Shown here: piece after piece, positions 33,944-45,003 of the stretch
How positions within the stretch are numbered: position 1 is the stretch's first letter
Layout of the letters: each line of letters begins with the position of its first letter
From: Eublepharis macularius
Lineage: Eukaryota; Chordata; Lepidosauria; Squamata; Eublepharidae
Reading direction: 5' to 3'
DNA: 64,000 bases
Assembly (NCBI RefSeq): GCF_028583425.1
Contig: NC_072801.1
Coordinates: 9,444,001 to 9,508,000, forward strand
The notes under the pieces: generated by a model
The model's database searches: none
Told to the model about the DNA's origin: nothing
What the model saw: only the letters and a program-made list of their open reading frames with translations
Made by a program: the position numbers and the translations under genes

Positions 33944-34617
33944 GGCCGAATCCACACTTGCTTTTTGTTTCCGCATCTTTTTCGCAACTGTGGCGCTGTT
34001 CAAGCAGATACTCACACGCTTTCCCATTCTGCGTGCTCCCCGCCATCAGCGCGCCACAATTGCGCCTCCTTTCCGTACCACATGATAATGGCGGAAATCT
34101 GTTTTTGCCCGCCCCCCCTTTTTTTTTTAAAAAAAAGGGCTTTCATGGCGCATTTGCACAATAAAGAAAGGTCAGTATACTGGAAAACCTACTTTGTGAG
34201 CAACAGGGTTTCTGGAGAATGCTTTAATGTGACAAATTATTTTCAAATTTGCCCGCCATAATAACCAGCCAATTGTTAGAAAGCGATCTGTGACGAGCAA
34301 AAAATGGGCCAATCAAAGTTGAGGGGGAGGGGAACTTCCCCTCGGAATATCGGTATAGCGTAAGTCGGAATATTGGTATAGCGTAAAATTAACTTTTTTT
34401 TTTATTTAAAGGGGGAAGTGACGTGCGTCATCAATGCTGACAACGGAGGATGGAACCGCCCACTGTAACGCTTTACTCAGTGGCGTGTGGAGAACTGATT
34501 GCGCCAGGAAGACGCACTGGGAGGGTGAATGTGATGATGCACAGCATGGTAGCGGAATGAACTCAACTGCCATGACCGCGCAAGATAAGCAGATGGTGAG
34601 TGCGTGTGGATTTGGCC
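33944..34617. mobile_element. Probable non-autonomous DNA element, 674 bp
   Basis: Ends 'ggccgaatccacact' and 'gtgtggatttggcc' are inverted. The interior is AT/GC mixed with a T-run/A-run palindrome near 34,110-34,140. No coding region. A target duplication was not found. Confidence 0.55.
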
Positions 34618-35199
34618 CTAGTTCCATGGGGTTGAGATCACCATTAGATGTACATGTTTTGCTTCACTGTTGTTTTTACTACAAATACATTTGAAAAATA
34701 TTTTCCCTTTGCTTAGGAGGCTCCTTGGCCATTCAGATCATGATATTTTTAGATTGTTTCTGGAAGGTCCTAACACCCAGTTTACAGTTTACTGTGCAAA
34801 ATTTTTCATGGCAGCCTGTAAAATCCGCAACAAAACGATGCGCATGAAACCTAAATTTTAGAATTTTAGTCAATTTCTTTTTAAAAGTTATATTTTTGTA
34901 TAATGGAATTCTGGTTGACATTTTCTGTATTCTGTATTGTTCAGATTTATGCTGCTCTTTGACCAAATAGATAGATTGATTGATTGACTTAGATGTGCAG
35001 GAAACAGACGGCCTCTGATGCAACAGTGAATGAGTTAGACAACTTAGGTGCTGCTTCGTGAAGCATAATTTGAAGGATGGTCACACCCACACGGCCACCC
35101 CCCTCATTAAAGCTGCACCTGGGGAAATGTTGCATGACTTGGCTCTAAAACAGACTCCAAAAGTTTGATTTCAGTTTGGCTGGGGCTCAAAACACCCTC

Positions 35200-35430
35200 C
35201 AAGGGAATAATAATAATAACTGTGCTTATATATCACTCTTCTAGACAGATTAGTGCCTCACCCAAGAGAAGTGAAGAAGTTAGTGTTATTATTATCCCCA
35301 CAATACATCTGAGGAGCTGGGGCTGAGAGGAGGGGCTTACCCAAGGCCACCTACTGAAAGTTGTGGGATGCGAACCAGTAGAGTGCTGATTCGCAGCCAA
35401 ACCACTTAACCACTGTGCTGCAGCAGCTCT
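35200..35430 (-). repeat. tRNA/L2-type SINE, old copy
   Basis: Plus strand shows an AAT microsatellite, 'cttatatatcactcttctag', 'cccaaggccacctactg' and a head near 35,398-35,425. Diverged member of the 18,040 type. Confidence 0.55.
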
Positions 35431-36052
35431 CCCATCATGGGCAACTCCATTTAGCCACCTGCACAAAGAGCAGCTTCCCTGTGGCGCTATCCCATCAAGG
35501 AAGCCTTGATGGGTGCGTGACTACCTCAGCCATGTGCACAGAGCTCACAGCATGGGATCTCTACCCTTAGAAGTTTTTAAGAAGGACAAGCACCTGGCAA
35601 GCTTCCTTTAAGGGAAGAACTTGGCAGAGTGTGGACTTGAGTGACTTGGAGCTAGGCACTCTGCAAGCAGCAAGCTCTCTGTGCTATACTGTAGTCTATA
35701 TGTTAATCTGGGAGTGGGTAGCCCAGTGGTAGAAGGGTGGCACCTGGTGCGCCCAGTCCTTGTACGGTAAGGGGACATTGTGCCTGGCCCAACCAAGCAT
35801 CTCACAATGGGGAAGAGAGAGGCTGCCTCTCCCTCTCTCCTTTTGGTGGACATGGCCAGGAGGCAAGGCAGGGAGGCTGTCTCTCCTTCCCTCCCTCCCA
35901 CAGGGATGGGGCAGGGCCCTTTTCCTGGGCTGTTTTTCCTCCCAGTCCCCCCTGGACCACTGGCTACCACAGTTCTCCATTGAAGATGACCCACCCCTTT
36001 CCTTCAGCCTCCCATACCATTATCATCTAGGGCTGTTAGAAAGTTTCCCTAC

Positions 36053-36159
36053 CTGGGTTTTGTTGTTGCAAGGATCTTTTTGGCCTCTTCATGAGTGGCA
36101 CCTACCAGCGAGTCCTTATTGATGGCGATAAGCTGGTCGCCAGGTCGGAGGCGCCCGTC
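36053..36159 (-). CDS. STXBP4-like, PDZ2 second half
   Basis: Phase 0 to 2. Frame [20 protein letters not shown], then [15 protein letters not shown]. This is the PDZ block with the long helix (HEEAKKIL) that lines the ligand groove; its first position, His, suggests class I ligands. Acceptor TCTTGCAG, donor GTAGGG. Confidence 0.92.
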
Positions 36160-36481
36160 CTGCAAGACCAGTGGAGAAGATCAGTGAAAACACATGAGCC
36201 ACCGTGCTCTAAACATTCCCTCCACTCCGTATTCCAGGAGCAGAAGCACAGGACTCCAAGGGCACAAGCAAAAAGCGAGGCAACAGCAGTAAGCGTGTGC
36301 GGGCGTGCATGTGTTGGGGCTGCACATTACAAAAAGAAGAGCGCAATGAAGTTAAACAAGAAAGGAGAAATGGAAAATTAAAGACTCTATGACACACACA
36401 GAGCATGCAGAAGGGGTCCACTGTCCTCTTCATTACAATGAACCAGCCTCTTTGTGAAGCCACCCAAATTCCCCAGCTCAC

Positions 36482-36623
36482 CCGGCAGCAGTCGCCTTCT
36501 GGCTGTAGTTCTTGCACATACACCATGGGTCCATCCGGCCTGTTGGCTCCTCCACCGATGATCAGCCCCAACCCAGAGGATTTTGCTATAGAGATACTCT
36601 GGATCCCAGATTCAATGGAATAG
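36482..36623 (-). CDS. STXBP4-like, PDZ2 first half
   Basis: Starts by completing a split codon, ends phase 0 at GTGAGC. Frame [20 protein letters not shown] then [22 protein letters not shown] is the carboxylate-binding loop. GDC before the GRL block matches the STXBP4 PDZ domain closely. Confidence 0.92.
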
Positions 36624-36954
36624 CTGTAAGAAAAGCAGGGGCAGACAAGGGGAGGTATGAGGACAGCCATGCTCAGTCAGACCCAAGGTTCATCTCGTCC
36701 AGCATCCTTTATCCAAAAGTGGCCTGGCTAGGTGCTTCTGGAAAGCACACAGGCCGGGCACGAAGGCCTCATCCTGCCCATGCTGCCCCAGCACTCAATG
36801 GGCGACTGCCTCTGAGCATGAATTCTCCACTGAACCATGAACAGGAGGCAATCCTTTCTTTAGGAGATAACTGCCTTGCAAAGCCTTTATAAAGTAAGTT
36901 TTAGCCACTTATAGGAATTGACTGCCACTCCTCGAGAGAATTTACTTTCTTCAT

Positions 36955-38052
36955 AGGTGCTTTTCACATTGTCATTTTAAAACATTTCAGTATCTGTTCT
37001 GCTTCCCATGTTTGCAGGAGTTCCGCACTTGCAAGGTATTCATGGGACTCAGAACTGATTTTTGTCTGCGGTATCCCCAATTTTTCCCCCTGCGGACATA
37101 CCGTGCTTTTATTTTGGAGCCACTGCCCAGTTGCCTCTGGTCCGATTAATGTCAGCGTGAACTCTACACTCCTGTTTCTCTTCTCCCCCCTCTCCTTTTC
37201 CCCGGGAGCTGATTAGTCTGTGTGGCATTAACTACTCCCACCCTCCTCAGCTCTCTGAACTCCTTTCCCCCTATTTTTATTGGTAAAGCGAGGTAAGGGA
37301 CATAAGGCTGCTTCTCCGTTGGCTTCCTTCCTTCTGGGTATGCATGCATTATCTTATTTTTTTTCCAAAGTGAAAAGGGTTATATGGCTGCTTTTCCCTT
37401 CCTCCCTCGAGGGTATGCAGTATGCGCACACGCTCCCTTTTTTTTCAAAGCCAGGAATGAGTTGTAACACTGCTGTGCTGTAACACTGCTCATTTCTCCA
37501 GGCTTTAAAAGTCAGGAAAGGGTTAAATGGCTTCTTTCCCCTCCCTCCTGGAGTCTGCTGCTAATGCCAAAAAAAAAAAAAAAGCCAAGCTGGCACAGCC
37601 CTTTGCAAAACAAAGCAGCAGGGAAGTTGCCAAGAGGGGATGAGGCAGCAGCATTTTAACCCTTTCCCAGCTTGGCTTTAAAAAAAAATGAGAGTGGAAC
37701 AAGCAGGAAAAGTATATGTTTCCCCTAGAACTCTGCCACCAATTGCCTCTCCAGTGGGCAGGGGATGGCCCAATCAGCAAATATGGGGGGGAGGGGGGAA
37801 TGGGTTCCAACAGTGCAACGCTACTATGCCTACTCACAGGTTTTTTTTTTTAAAAAAGTGTGACGTGAATTGCAAAGCCCTGAAAGCCCGAAACTGAACC
37901 GAGGCTTCAAAGCCCATCTAAAATGAAAAACAAGACATCAAATCGAAACTGCCTCAGACAGTATGGAATGTGAGGGTGCCATGCCAAACTAATTGTGATC
38001 ACGGTGAATGCTCATAAATGGCGGTTTAAACCGTAAGTGTGAAAAGGGCCTG
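36955..38052. mobile_element. Possible 1.1 kb element with loose inverted ends
   Basis: Left 'gtgcttttcacattg' and right 'agtgtgaaaagggcc' are partly inverted. Between them lie A- and T-runs and short direct repeats around 'aaaagggttatatggctgct' (37,373) and its relative at 37,515. Coding not seen. Confidence 0.35.
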
Positions 38053-38131
38053 AGTAAAAAGCCTTTTTGAATAATTTGGTTTTGCATCGTTTGTGGAAAG
38101 CCAGGAGAGTGGAGGCTCTCCTGACCTCTCC

Positions 38132-38667
38132 TGTCATGTCTGTAGCCCCTACACCCATGTCATAAGCCCCATACTGTGTTACTGTCTGATTTCATATTGC
38201 AACTGCTAAGTACATCATTGGTTAATTTCATAAACTGTATGCAACACTTCCTTATTCTCCTCCTCACGGCCTGAGAACGCAGCTGGGGGAGCTGTGGCTA
38301 ATCTCTCTCTTTGAAGCTCAGCAGAATGACCTTGCAAGGTCTGTAATGTCTGAAATGTTACAGTTCTCTATGTCTTGTCTAACTAATGTGTAAACTCCAG
38401 AAAAGTTTCCCAGACTCCTTCCCGCCCAAACCTGTGGTTTAGAAGGGAGGGGAATGTTTGAGTATTTAGATCTGTAATTTCGTCAAGTCTTTATTCCTTT
38501 CAAACAAGCTGTACTACTTGGATGCTTCTTTGGCTCTAAGTAAATTTATGGACCTGATTCTATGGAAAGATCTGATTTCTGAATAAAAGTCATTTAACCA
38601 AGGACCTGTGTCTTGCTGAAATGATCCAGGGATCTGTCTGCCGTAGCTTATCATCCATAACCTGACA
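38132..38667. mobile_element. Solo-LTR-like insertion, 536 bp
   Basis: It begins 'tgtcatgtctgtagcc' and ends 'ccataacctgaca', the TG...CA form of long terminal repeats. It sits inside a dispersed repeat (38,055-38,880) that is uninterrupted in the copy at 42,239-42,490. An AATAAA lies at about 38,582 on the plus strand, suggesting plus orientation. The target duplication is not clean. Confidence 0.65.
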
Positions 38668-38880
38668 CTCAGGCAGGCCATTCCACAGGCTAGGGGCCAC
38701 CACTGAGAAAGCCCATGTACAGGTTGCTGTTGATTTCGCCCATGTGCAGGGAGGCACCTGCAGGAGACCCTGTTCAGATGAGCAAAGCTGCTGTGGAGGA
38801 ACAGAGGGCTTCGGGGCTTCCCATTCCACACTGCCCCTAGAATTAACTCATAGCAGACCAGTTCAAACATTCAGAAAGAG
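38668..38880. repeat. Dispersed repeat, right part; second copy at 42,239-42,490
   Basis: The phrases 'gagaaagcccatgtacaggt' and 'cacctgcaggagaccctgtt' occur here and at about 42,355-42,422. The left part of this copy is 38,055-38,131. Confidence 0.75.
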
Positions 38881-39280
38881 CACGTCTGGACAGCATCACT
38901 ACAGACTCCTGCTGAAAGATCTCTTGTTCCAGTGTTCCCTGCACGTTAGGAAGAAAGCTAGGCTGAAAGTTTTCTTGCTGATTCACTTGTTTTCCTGTGC
39001 GTGCGTGCATGTCTTTCTCACACACTCACGCATGCACAGACACCAATATATTGTGTACAGACTGTGTCATGTGATTGTGTGCATGGCATACATTCCTACC
39101 CATATTCACTCTGCCTGCAAGAGCCATCAAAATGTTTGGTGGACAGATTTTATGAGAAGGGCACATATTGGTCCATATGTTTGCTGCTGGGACGTTCTAC
39201 ATGGTAAGGGGAGGAGGGGGGAGTCCAGCAAATCAGCAGAATGAATTCTCAGCGATGGCTCAGGGTAACTCAGTACATAC

Positions 39281-39407
39281 TGTGAGGCTGGGTGCATTGA
39301 ATGTCCTGGATTTCCAATCAGTGGACCGTGGGAATTTGCTGGGCTCAGTAACAGAGGACTCTGGGAACGAGATGAGGACCCCGAGGACGTGCTTTCCAAA
39401 TACCTGC
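39281..39407 (-). CDS. STXBP4-like, serine-rich linker exon
   Basis: 127 bp between PDZ1 and PDZ2. Frame YLESTSSGSSSRSQSPLLLS, then a His/Pro/Gly stretch. The donor is GTATGT at 39,280, which alone gives the phase needed by the PDZ2 exon; the acceptor is TTTCAG. The SRSQSP core is a plausible kinase target. The open frame runs on past the donor, so intron retention would not stop at once. Confidence 0.78.
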
Positions 39408-39472
39408 CTGAAAGACAGAATCAAGGTGAGTGTCCAGAGATGAACAAGAGATAATGCCGCCTTATATCGAAT

Positions 39473-39678
39473 GAGAGCCAAGCTACAAGTGACGCCTGAC
39501 ACAGGTTGGACACTTGTCAGCTTCCCTCAAGTTTTGATGGGAAATGTAGGCATCCTGGTCTTGCAGCTGTAATGGAGAGCCAAGCTGCAAGACCAGGACG
39601 CCTACCTTTCCCATCAAAACTTGAGGGAAGCTGACCAGTGTCCAACCTGTGTCAGGCATCACTTGTAGCTTGGCTCTC
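39473..39678. mobile_element. Near-perfect 206 bp hairpin element
   Basis: The left arm ('gagagccaagctacaagtga', 'gttggacacttgtcagcttc') is repeated as its complement on the right, each arm about 98 bp with a loop of under 10 bp. It lies 65 bp upstream, in gene sense, of the exon at 39,281-39,407. No coding. Confidence 0.8.
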
Positions 39679-40396
39679 AGATCATGAATCCACCAAGCCC
39701 AACATTGTCTAAGGCTGGCAGATAGAACACACTGCGACAAGAGGTAGGGATGGCGACTGATTTAGTTGGCTTCCAAAGGTAACTGGATGGATTCATGGAA
39801 AAGGGGCCCAGCAATGACTGTGAGCCATGATATATTTAACCTCCATGTTCAGGGGCCGTATATCTCTGAATACAAGTCGCTGGGGTTGGGGGGCTCTGTT
39901 TGTGGGCCTCTCAGAGCCATCTGGCTCTGTGAAATAGGACAACAGACTAGATGGACCAGGGGTCTGACCCAGTTGAGCTCCTCTTTCTCCCCAAGGTCCT
40001 TGAGCTGAAGATGCTAGGTATCAAATCTGGGACTGTCTACATGCAAAGCAGGTGCTCTAGCTCAGCCACAGGTGCTCACTCATCCTTTCCTCACTCTCCG
40101 GTTTCCAGTTCTGAGCTAGATGGACCAGTGGCCTGACTGGATGCTACGTAGCCTCTCCTGTTCAACAGACATTGTCCCTTGATTCTGATTTAACTCAACG
40201 TTATCAGGAGACACAAGGAGAGGTTTCAGATGGATGGCTGTCATGTATTTCAGGTAACGAGTTGTTCAGTCTCAGGTGCAAGAGTGACTTTAGATATCTG
40301 AGAACTCGGCTGAAGGGAAATTCTCCCCTCCTAGTCACTGCAGGTATCACCCACTGAATCCCACTTGCCCTCAAATTAGGGATCACAACTGCTCAC

Positions 40397-40482
40397 CCCC
40401 ACCATAGAGAACAGGCGAACTCCGAGCTGAGCCCGTATTGCTGTGCGATCCAAATTTTTCCAGCAGCTCAGAGAACTCTCTC
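40397..40482 (-). CDS. STXBP4-like, exon after PDZ1
   Basis: 86 bp. Frame REFSELLEKFGSHSNTGSAR then SSPVLYGGG. A short acidic helix and the start of the Ser-rich linker. Acceptor CTTTTAG; donor GTGAGC at 40,396, with a weaker GT at 40,402 in the same phase. Confidence 0.85.
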
Positions 40483-41039
40483 CTAAAAGAGAAACACAAC
40501 TTAATACTACTGCAAACCATCATCCCCTAACTGCCAATAATATATTATTCTTTATTTCATTTCTACTCCTCCTTCCTCCCCAATGGGAACCCAAAGTGGC
40601 TTCCATTGTTCTCTTCTCCTCCATTTTATCCTCACAACAACCCTGCCAGGTAGATAAGGCTGAGTGTGGGTGACTGGCCCAAGGTTTCATGCCAGAATGG
40701 GAATCTGGGCCTATCTGACATCTCTACACACATCTCTACATGCATCTGAACTGTATTGTGGCATTTCCTAAGAGTGTGCGAAACAAAACAAATGAGCTGG
40801 AAATGCACCTGGAAATCGCTGGTTCAATTAGTTCAAGTGGCTTCTGGAATGGTGAAACAAATTCAGGAAACAAAGCTGTAACAATCCCCCCCCTCAACTG
40901 AAAAGTCTGTGTGTTCCAGTTCAGTTCTTGCCACGCAGCAGCAGCAGCACATGCATGCCCTAGCATAGCATAACTCCATTGGTGGGAAGGAGAATGTGCA
41001 CACTGTGCATGAGTGCATTTTTTCTTTGATATAATTTAT

Positions 41040-41290
41040 TTATTTATGTCAGTTATAGTTCGCCTTTCTCACTGAGACTCAAGGCGGATTACATGGTGTA
41101 AGGATCCAATACAGAGTTGAAGAATTTCTGAAACAGAACATAATCAATTCTAGGACTGATATTAGACAACATGAAGCACAGGTAGTATATAGGAGTACAT
41201 ATTTAAAGCATCAGATAATATCTAAGGCAACATAGTAGTGAAATCTGTGGACCCTAATTCATTAGTGAAGCATCTGAGTCCCCCTTCCCT
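41040..41290. repeat. Dispersed repeat with second copy at 48,110-48,360
   Basis: 'ctcactgagactcaaggcgg' here corresponds to 'ctcaatgagactcaaggtgg' at 48,155. The following 150 bp are also similar in order. Class unknown. Confidence 0.6.
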
Positions 41291-41304
41291 ACAATAGTAA
41301 ACAG

Positions 41305-42233
41305 TCCAGTAGCACCTTTAAGACTAACCAACTTTATTGTAGCATAAGCTTTTGAGAACCACAGCTCTCTTCATCAGATGCAACTTTAATGTAGTATAAG
41401 CTTTTGAGAACCACAGCTGTGGCTCTCAAAAGCTAACAATGCATCTGTTGAAGAAAGCTGTGGCTCTTGCAGGGCCAGATCGAGGGTGGGCAGGGGGGGT
41501 AGTCTGTCCCCAGCACCACCAAAGAGGGGGCGCCAGGCGCAGCTGCCAACCACCGGGAGCACGCTGGCGGCAGAGCAGCTGCCCGCACCATTCACCTGCC
41601 CCACAGGACAGGGAGCGCACGGCAAGCTGGCCGCCCCCTCAGCCAGGCAGGTGAATGGCATGGAGAGCGGGAGGCCGCCCGCGCCACTCGCCTGCCCCAC
41701 TGAGGGGGCAGCCAGCTTTCTGCGCGCTCCCTGTCCTGCGGGACAGGCGAATGGCACGGGCGGCCTCCCAGCCCTCTGTGCCATTCGCCTGCCCGGCTGA
41801 GGGAGCAGCCAGCTTGCCGTGCGCTCCCTGTCCTGCTAGGCAAGCGAGTGGCACAGAGGACTGGGAGGCCACCCGTGCCATTCACCTGCCCCACAGGACA
41901 GGGAGCGCGCGGCAAGCCGCCCGCCCCCTCAGCGGGGCAGGTGAGTGGCGCAGGCAGCCTCCAGCCGCTGGCGCTGCCACCGCTCTGCTGCCGGCATGCC
42001 GCCCTGTGTGATGACGTCACAAAGTGCTGTCATCATGCAGCACTGGGAGTGCACGCGTGCTGCGTGCATGCGCGAGGGCGGCCGGCCTTGGGTTGTCCCA
42101 GGCACCAGGAACCCTAGATCCGGCCCTGGGCTCTCGAAAGCTTATGCTACAATAAGGTTGGTTAGTCTTAAAGATGCAACTGGACTCTTTACTATTTTGC
42201 TACTACAGACTAGTACGGCTAACCCCTCCCTAC
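41305..42233. repeat. SINE palindrome split by GC-rich insert
   Basis: Left arm 41,305-41,450 and right arm 42,126-42,233 are the 272-512 SINE in opposite orientations. The 'gagaaccacagct' tail is duplicated in the left arm. Between them sits the GC-rich block described next. Confidence 0.75.
41452..42125. repeat. GC-rich minisatellite, about 97 bp period
   Basis: Units begin at about 41,588, 41,684, 41,781 and 41,878 with 'ccattcacctgccccac' or a variant. In the middle two units the core ('gcgctccctgtcctg') is inverted relative to the outer two ('caggacagggagcgc'). Flanks are equally GC-rich. Open frames across it are composition effects. Confidence 0.75.
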
Positions 42234-42689
42234 AATGCAGAGTAAAAAGCCTTTTTGAATAATTCTGTGTTGCATCATTTGCAGAAAGCCAGGAGAGTAG
42301 GGGCTCTCCTGACCTCCTCAGGCAGGCCTTTCCCCAGGGTAGGGGCCACCACAGAGAAAGCCCATGTACAGGCTGCTGTTGATTTCACCCATGTGCAGGC
42401 TGGCACCTGCAGGAGACCCTGTTGAGATGAGCGAAGGTGCCATGGAGGGACATAGGGAGGGAGGCAATGGCACTGGCACGAGTGGCTTGCAGGGATCAAT
42501 TTGTAAAAGTCTGGTTTGCACTGGGGAGGGGGGCAGCAGACAGCATAGTGCCATTGGCATCGCCATTCCCTTTCTGTGCACTTTTACACACAATGCAAGG
42601 AAAGGCCAACAAACAAACGATGTTCATGTGGGTGAGCACACATGAGTTTTAAAACGAAGGAGTCTTCTCCAGCCTCCCAGTCCTGGGTT

Positions 42690-43430
42690 GCTGCAAAGAT
42701 TCACGTTATGCAGATTAGGGTGAAAATGGGAAATAATAAAGGACTACTAAAGAAGAGCCGCAATGAGGAGGATGCAGGCATGTTGTGTGGACCCGGCTGC
42801 CCCTTCAGTGGCCTTCTGCTGCTGTCCTTCAATTAGGTGCCATCACTGTGACTTGAAAAAAGAAGTCCTCAAAGGTAAGGGGTCAAGGCAGCAGGAGAAA
42901 CTTCACCCTGTCCAGAAAGACTTCTAGTCTTTTCTGGATTTTCTAATTAAAACTGTCAACCTTGGGTTAAAGAATAGAACAGAAGGGCCTTTGTAAATTC
43001 ATGCACAGTCTCAGTACACCCAAATCTCTCCAGACCAGTATTGCACATGGGAGGACCGATTTGGTTAGATTTTTTGTTTTCCATCACGCTTCGCTTTGCT
43101 TTTAATACAACTCCTTTTTCATTCAGCTTTTGGTTAACAGTTTTAATAGGAAAGGGGTACAGGGCAAGCTGTCCAGTGTCCCACTTTTACTAGTAAAAAA
43201 CAGAGAAAACCGAGGAGCATCCCACCACTTCCCATTAAGGAAACCCAAAGATCCATCCCTTGCTTTCTGCACACTTTTATACAAGGAATTGCAAGCAGAC
43301 GGTGACAACCACTATGTGGGGTGGGCAAATCTTCACATAGGTTTAAGGAGAGAGGGGGGCTCTGAGACCCCAGCTGCTGCAAAGGATCACGTTATGAAGA
43401 TCAGGGTGAAAATTGGAAATAATTTCCAGT
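42690..43430. repeat. 50 bp direct repeat, 680 bp apart
   Basis: 'gcaaagattcacgttatgca' (42,694) and 'gcaaaggatcacgttatgaa' (43,380) continue alike through 'agggtgaaaat' and 'ggaaataat'. Diverged; origin unknown. Confidence 0.6.
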
Positions 43431-44337
43431 CTCCACTTGGAGATTGGCAGTGATTAAGGTAAGACACCCTGTTTTCCAGCAGAACGCTGAAATGGAAGGA
43501 TTCACTGCTGGCCACCCCTCATCATAGGACTGGGATGAAACTGCAAAAAAGCACAAGGACACATGGCAGCACGCAACACGCAAGGATGCAAAGGTAAGAA
43601 TGGTTTGTTGGCACTATCATCACTTGGAAAGGGAACAGAAAGCAGGATTTTTGTTACTGAATGCCATTGCTCCGCTGCACCACTTGCACCACATGGCTGC
43701 TGCTACTTTGCTGGCCAGTTTCCCGCCAGAGTGTGTGCCCAGCCGCCAACATGTGCTTCCTTCAGGGGTCTGTACGTGAGGGGGGGACATGTGGGTGAAG
43801 GGTTTAGAGGGAGCAGTGTGTTCCGAGTGGCTTCTGGTGCTGCCAAGTGCAAAACCAGCTGCCCCTGAGTCTCGTTTCCCCAACCTCCCTTGAAAAGAAC
43901 AGCGTGTATCCGCACATGCACAGCCAACACCCGCCCTGCGTGTACACAATGAGCCGAAACTCAGGATAACGAAAAAAGAACCCCAAACTGATTAGATCCA
44001 ACTTTAAGGTGGTACTGAATGAGGCTGCTTCGTGATCCCTGCGATAGTTTGGCATACTGTATTGTTTTAATTAATTTTAGCAACTTATATAAACTGTGAT
44101 AAGGGACTTAATTGTTTATTAGTCAATGTTTGGTGAATTGTGATGGCCTATGGCTATAGACAATAAATTCTTTTGATTGATTAGATCCAACCTGGCAATG
44201 GCCCGCCTGAAACAAACCAATAACGGAATGGAGTGCACTGAAAATTTTCTCAGTGCACACCTCTAATTCTTCCACACTAAAAAGTACCAAGTTTTGACTT
44301 TCTCTACTTACAGCAACTATAGTATAGTGTTAGTGAA

Positions 44338-44860
44338 ATAGTAAAGAGTCCAGTAGCACCTTTAAGACTAACCAACTTTTTTGTAGCATAAGCTTTCGAG
44401 AGCCACAGCTCTCTTCATCAGATGCATCTGACGAAGAGAGCTGTGGTTCTCAAAAGCTTATGCTACAATAAAGTTGCATCTGATGAAGAGAGCTGTGGTT
44501 CTCAAAAGCTTATGCTACAATAAAGTTGCATCTGACGAAGAGAGCTGTGGTTCTCAAAAGCTTAGGCTACAATAAAGTTGCATCTGATGAAGAGAACTGT
44601 GGTTCTCAAAAGCTTATGCTACAATAAAGTTGCATCTGACGAAGAGAGCTGTGGTTCTCAAAAGCTTAGGCTACAATAAAGTTGCATCTGACGAAGAGAG
44701 CTGTGGTTCTCAAAAGCTTAGGCTACAATAAAGTTGCATCTGACAAAGAGAGCTGTGGGTCTCGAAAGCTTATGCTACAATAAAGCTGGTTAGTCTTAAA
44801 GGTGCTACTGGGCTCTTTGCTACAGACTAACACAGCTAACTCCTCAGGATCTATAGTTGT
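44338..44860. repeat. SINE pair with internal 52 bp tandem array
   Basis: A left SINE arm (44,338-44,423) is joined to a right arm (44,736-44,860) through seven copies of a 52 bp unit starting 'gcatctgacgaagagagctg' at 44,424, 44,476, 44,528, 44,580, 44,632, 44,684 and 44,736. Units differ by one to three bases. The unit is the SINE tail itself, multiplied. Confidence 0.88.
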
Positions 44861-44861
44861 T

Positions 44862-45003
44862 AGTGTTAGTGGTTAAAGAGGACCAGGATCTGGGAGACTT
44901 GGGTTTGAATCCCTACTTGGTGACAGAAGTCTGCTGGGTGGCCTTGAGCCAGTCAGCCTCTCAGTCTAATCTACCTCACAGGGTTGCTGTGAGACTAAAG
45001 CAA
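44862..45003 (+). repeat. tRNA-derived SINE
   Basis: 'gttagtggttaaagaggacc' head, 'gggtttgaatccctac' (B-box match), then 'ccttgagccagtcagcctct'. Follows directly on the SINE array. Confidence 0.7.

Noticed and set aside
39177-39280. Extension of the linker exon past 39,281 to later GT sites
   Set aside because: The frame stays open, but only GTATGT at 39,280 is both a strong donor and in the phase required by the PDZ2 exon.
41386-42117. Overlapping long ORFs on both strands
   Set aside because: They run over the 97 bp GC-rich minisatellite and its inverted cores; composition explains them.
44424-44787. Regular 52 bp repeats resembling a CRISPR array
   Set aside because: Units are directly adjacent with no spacers, derive from a SINE tail, and the genome is eukaryotic.
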